Source of the DNA: an uncultured Oscillospiraceae bacterium
GTDB lineage: Bacteria; Bacillota; Clostridia; Oscillospirales; Oscillospiraceae
Length of the DNA: 64,000 bases
Reading direction: 5' to 3'
Assembly: GCA_947626845.1 (NCBI GenBank)
Contig: CANQTW010000002.1
Location: 1 to 64,000, forward strand
Both the position numbers and the translations under genes were made by a program. This document shows, one piece after another, positions 62,411-64,000 of the stretch. The stretch's first letter is position 1. Each line of letters starts with the position of its first letter. The notes beneath the pieces are model-generated. The model ran no database searches. It was not told the origin of the DNA and saw nothing but the letters and a program-made list of their open reading frames with translations.

Positions 62411-63588
62411 TGGCGAGTACATCTGATTGGGGCCTGACCGATGCTGGCTTTCGGCGGCCCACTTATGCGGAGCTGCTGGACGCGCTCGAACGGAAGGCCA
62501 GAGAGCTGTTCGGCTCTGAGGCGAACCTGACGGTCCGGTCCCCGCTCGGAATCTTCCTGCGGATTTATGCCTGGATGCTGAACCTCCTGTTCTCCACGCT
62601 GGAGGATGTGTATAACAGCCGATTCATCGACACGGCGGTCGGCTCCAGCCTCTATAACCTGGGCCGTGCCATCGGGCTCCAGCTCCTCGGCGCACAGAAG
62701 GCTGTCGGCTACCTGACCTTCTCCGGCGACGACGGCGTGGAAGTTCCGGAGGGCTATCTGGCCGAGACCGTCGCGGGGATGCAGTACATCACGCTCCAGT
62801 CCGGGGTGATTACCGGCGGGAGCGTCACGCTGCCGGCCACCGCCGTCGTGGCGGGGCCCGACGGGAACACGCTGGAGGGCACCATCACGACTATTACCAA
62901 TCCGATGTCCGGTATCACGGCGGTGACGAATGTGTCGGCCTTCGAGGGCGGGCGGAACACGGAAACGGATGCCGAGTTCCGAGACCGCTACTATCTCTCG
63001 GTGGACTTCGCCGGCGGTGTGAATATCGACGCCATTGTGGCCGAGGTCTATGAGAGCGTGGAAGGGATTCTGGCCGTGACCGGCGAGGAGAACGACACCG
63101 ACACCCAGAGCGAGAATGGCCTGCCGCCCCACTCATTCGAGATTGTGGCTTATGGCGGGCTGGACCAGGACATCGCCACGGCCATCTTCCGCCGGAAAGC
63201 CGCCGGCATCCAGACTTTCGGCAATACGAAAATCGCGGTCGTGGCCGCCTCCGGCAGCACCTACGACATCAGCTTCAGCCGTCCGACACCTGTGGACGTT
63301 TGGGTGCGGGTGACGAACCTCGTCACTGACAGCCATTTCCCGCTGGACGGTATCGAGCAGGTCAAGAAATCGCTCGTGGAGTTCATCGGCAGCAGCACCC
63401 GAGGCGGGTTAAACATCGGGCAGCCGGTCATTTGCATGGCTCTCCCCACGGAGGTCTACAAGGTCCCTGGCGTGGTCGATTTCGACCTGGAGGTGAGCGC
63501 CGACGGCCAGGAGTACGGTTGGGATAACATCGAGATCGCGGCTCGGCAGAAGGCGGTCACGGACGAAAGCAAGGTGACGGTATCGTGA
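62410..63588 (+). CDS. baseplate J-like protein
   Basis: A 392-residue wedge protein. The N-terminus (RPTYAELLDALERKARELFG) and middle (NVSAFEGGRNTETDAEFRDR) are typical of gpJ; the C-terminus carries the usual beta-rich domain (VRVTNLVTDSHFPLDGIEQV). Four-base overlap with the next gene. Confidence 0.88.
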   Translation: MASTSDWGLTDAGFRRPTYAELLDALERKARELFGSEANLTVRSPLGIFLRIYAWMLNLLFSTLEDVYNSRFIDTAVGSSLYNLGRAIGLQLLGAQKAVGYLTFSGDDGVEVPEGYLAETVAGMQYITLQSGVITGGSVTLPATAVVAGPDGNTLEGTITTITNPMSGITAVTNVSAFEGGRNTETDAEFRDRYYLSVDFAGGVNIDAIVAEVYESVEGILAVTGEENDTDTQSENGLPPHSFEIVAYGGLDQDIATAIFRRKAAGIQTFGNTKIAVVAASGSTYDISFSRPTPVDVWVRVTNLVTDSHFPLDGIEQVKKSLVEFIGSSTRGGLNIGQPVICMALPTEVYKVPGVVDFDLEVSADGQEYGWDNIEIAARQKAVTDESKVTVS

Positions 63589-64000
63589 GAAACTACCTCT
63601 CCGAGATGCTGTACGCCCTGACGAGCGCCTATACCCGGAAGGATTATACCAACCGGCAGCGGGCCGCTGTCCTGGAGACCTCCATCGGCAAGCTGTTCTC
63701 AATCTTCGCCTGGGGCCTCGACACGGTGCAGGAGCAGGCCGATGCCATCCGCCTATGGGATGACCTGGACTACGCCAAGGGGGCCGTCCTGGACCGCTAC
63801 GGGGCTAATTTCGGCGTCCGCCGCTTCGGAGCGGGAGATACCTTCTACCGCCTCGCCATCAAGGTGAAGCTGCTCTCGCAGCTCTCCGGCGGCGACATCG
63901 AGACGGTCCTGGATGCGGCGGCCACTCTGTTCGGAGTGACGACGGACAAAATCGCCCTGACCGAGCTTTTCCCGGCGAAGGTGCAGATTGAGCTGAACGA
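63585..64000 (+). CDS. baseplate/tail protein (gpI or DUF2612-like), partial
   Basis: 138 codons run off the right edge. GTG start overlaps the J stop (GTGA). The sequence begins RNYLSEMLYALTSAYTRKDY and contains AKGAVLDRYGANFGVRR, the pattern of tail proteins that follow J and join the fibres to the baseplate. Confidence 0.75.
   Translation, partial: MRNYLSEMLYALTSAYTRKDYTNRQRAAVLETSIGKLFSIFAWGLDTVQEQADAIRLWDDLDYAKGAVLDRYGANFGVRRFGAGDTFYRLAIKVKLLSQLSGGDIETVLDAAATLFGVTTDKIALTELFPAKVQIELN

Larger units (their letters stand above)
34381..64000. mobile_element. contractile-tailed prophage (left part)
   Basis: From a serine recombinase on the minus strand to baseplate genes at the right edge, all genes from 35577 are on the plus strand and tightly packed. 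Terminase, portal, protease, capsid, sheath, tube, tape measure and baseplate identify a myovirus-like phage of the kind common in gut Clostridia. The left boundary is set provisionally just beyond the recombinase; the right boundary is outside the window. Confidence 0.85.

Overview
The window looks like a chromosome segment from a high-GC anaerobic member of the Bacillota, most likely class Clostridia and close to Oscillospiraceae. This rests on the rpmH-rnpA-yidD-yidC-jag block, AGGAGG-type ribosome sites, the prfB/prs/pth/lepA complement and the character of the prophage. Genus is inference, not read from a marker gene.

Layout. Positions 1-25146 are mostly core genes: an ECF sigma factor with a membrane partner, acpP, the rpmH-rnpA-yidD-yidC-jag operon (minus strand), dCMP deaminase, a small XRE regulator, lepA, a family 2 glycosidase, a palindrome-rich gap, glnS, pth, prs, trmO, two FAD oxidoreductases, a NYN-LOTUS protein, a metallophosphoesterase and prfB. 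At 22232-25146 there is an unusual plus-strand cassette: a beta-rich domain joined in frame, across one TAG codon, to a nitrilase-fold enzyme; a free-standing relative of that beta-rich domain; and a four-helix membrane protein. It resembles a small signalling or conflict system that I cannot match to a described one.

Positions 25500-30311 are AT-rich and look acquired. They hold a small secreted peptide gene, convergent with an HTH-TPR regulator of the RRNPP (peptide-pheromone receptor) type, then a 43-residue RiPP precursor, a radical SAM/SPASM enzyme and an ABC exporter. An identical 19-bp element lies upstream of both the secreted peptide gene and the precursor gene, so a peptide-sensing switch controlling a radical-SAM RiPP is the best reading. 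A TetR-MATE pair, a Cu/Zn superoxide dismutase and a DUF2804 gene follow.

From about 34.4 kb to the right edge is a contractile-tailed prophage. A short serine recombinase is on the minus strand. Next comes a run of tiny accessory genes (several zinc-ribbon proteins, a Tag-type 3-methyladenine glycosylase, a DUF1848 protein), then three ParB-like genes, one of them fused to a methyltransferase. The packaging and structural operon follows: small and large terminase, portal-MuF fusion, prohead protease, capsid, decoration proteins, connectors, sheath, tube, tail chaperone with a probable frameshift, tape measure, hub, spike, gp25, J and the start of the next baseplate gene. Lysis, repressor and replication genes and the right attachment site lie outside the window.

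All calls come from reading the sequence; no database search was run.
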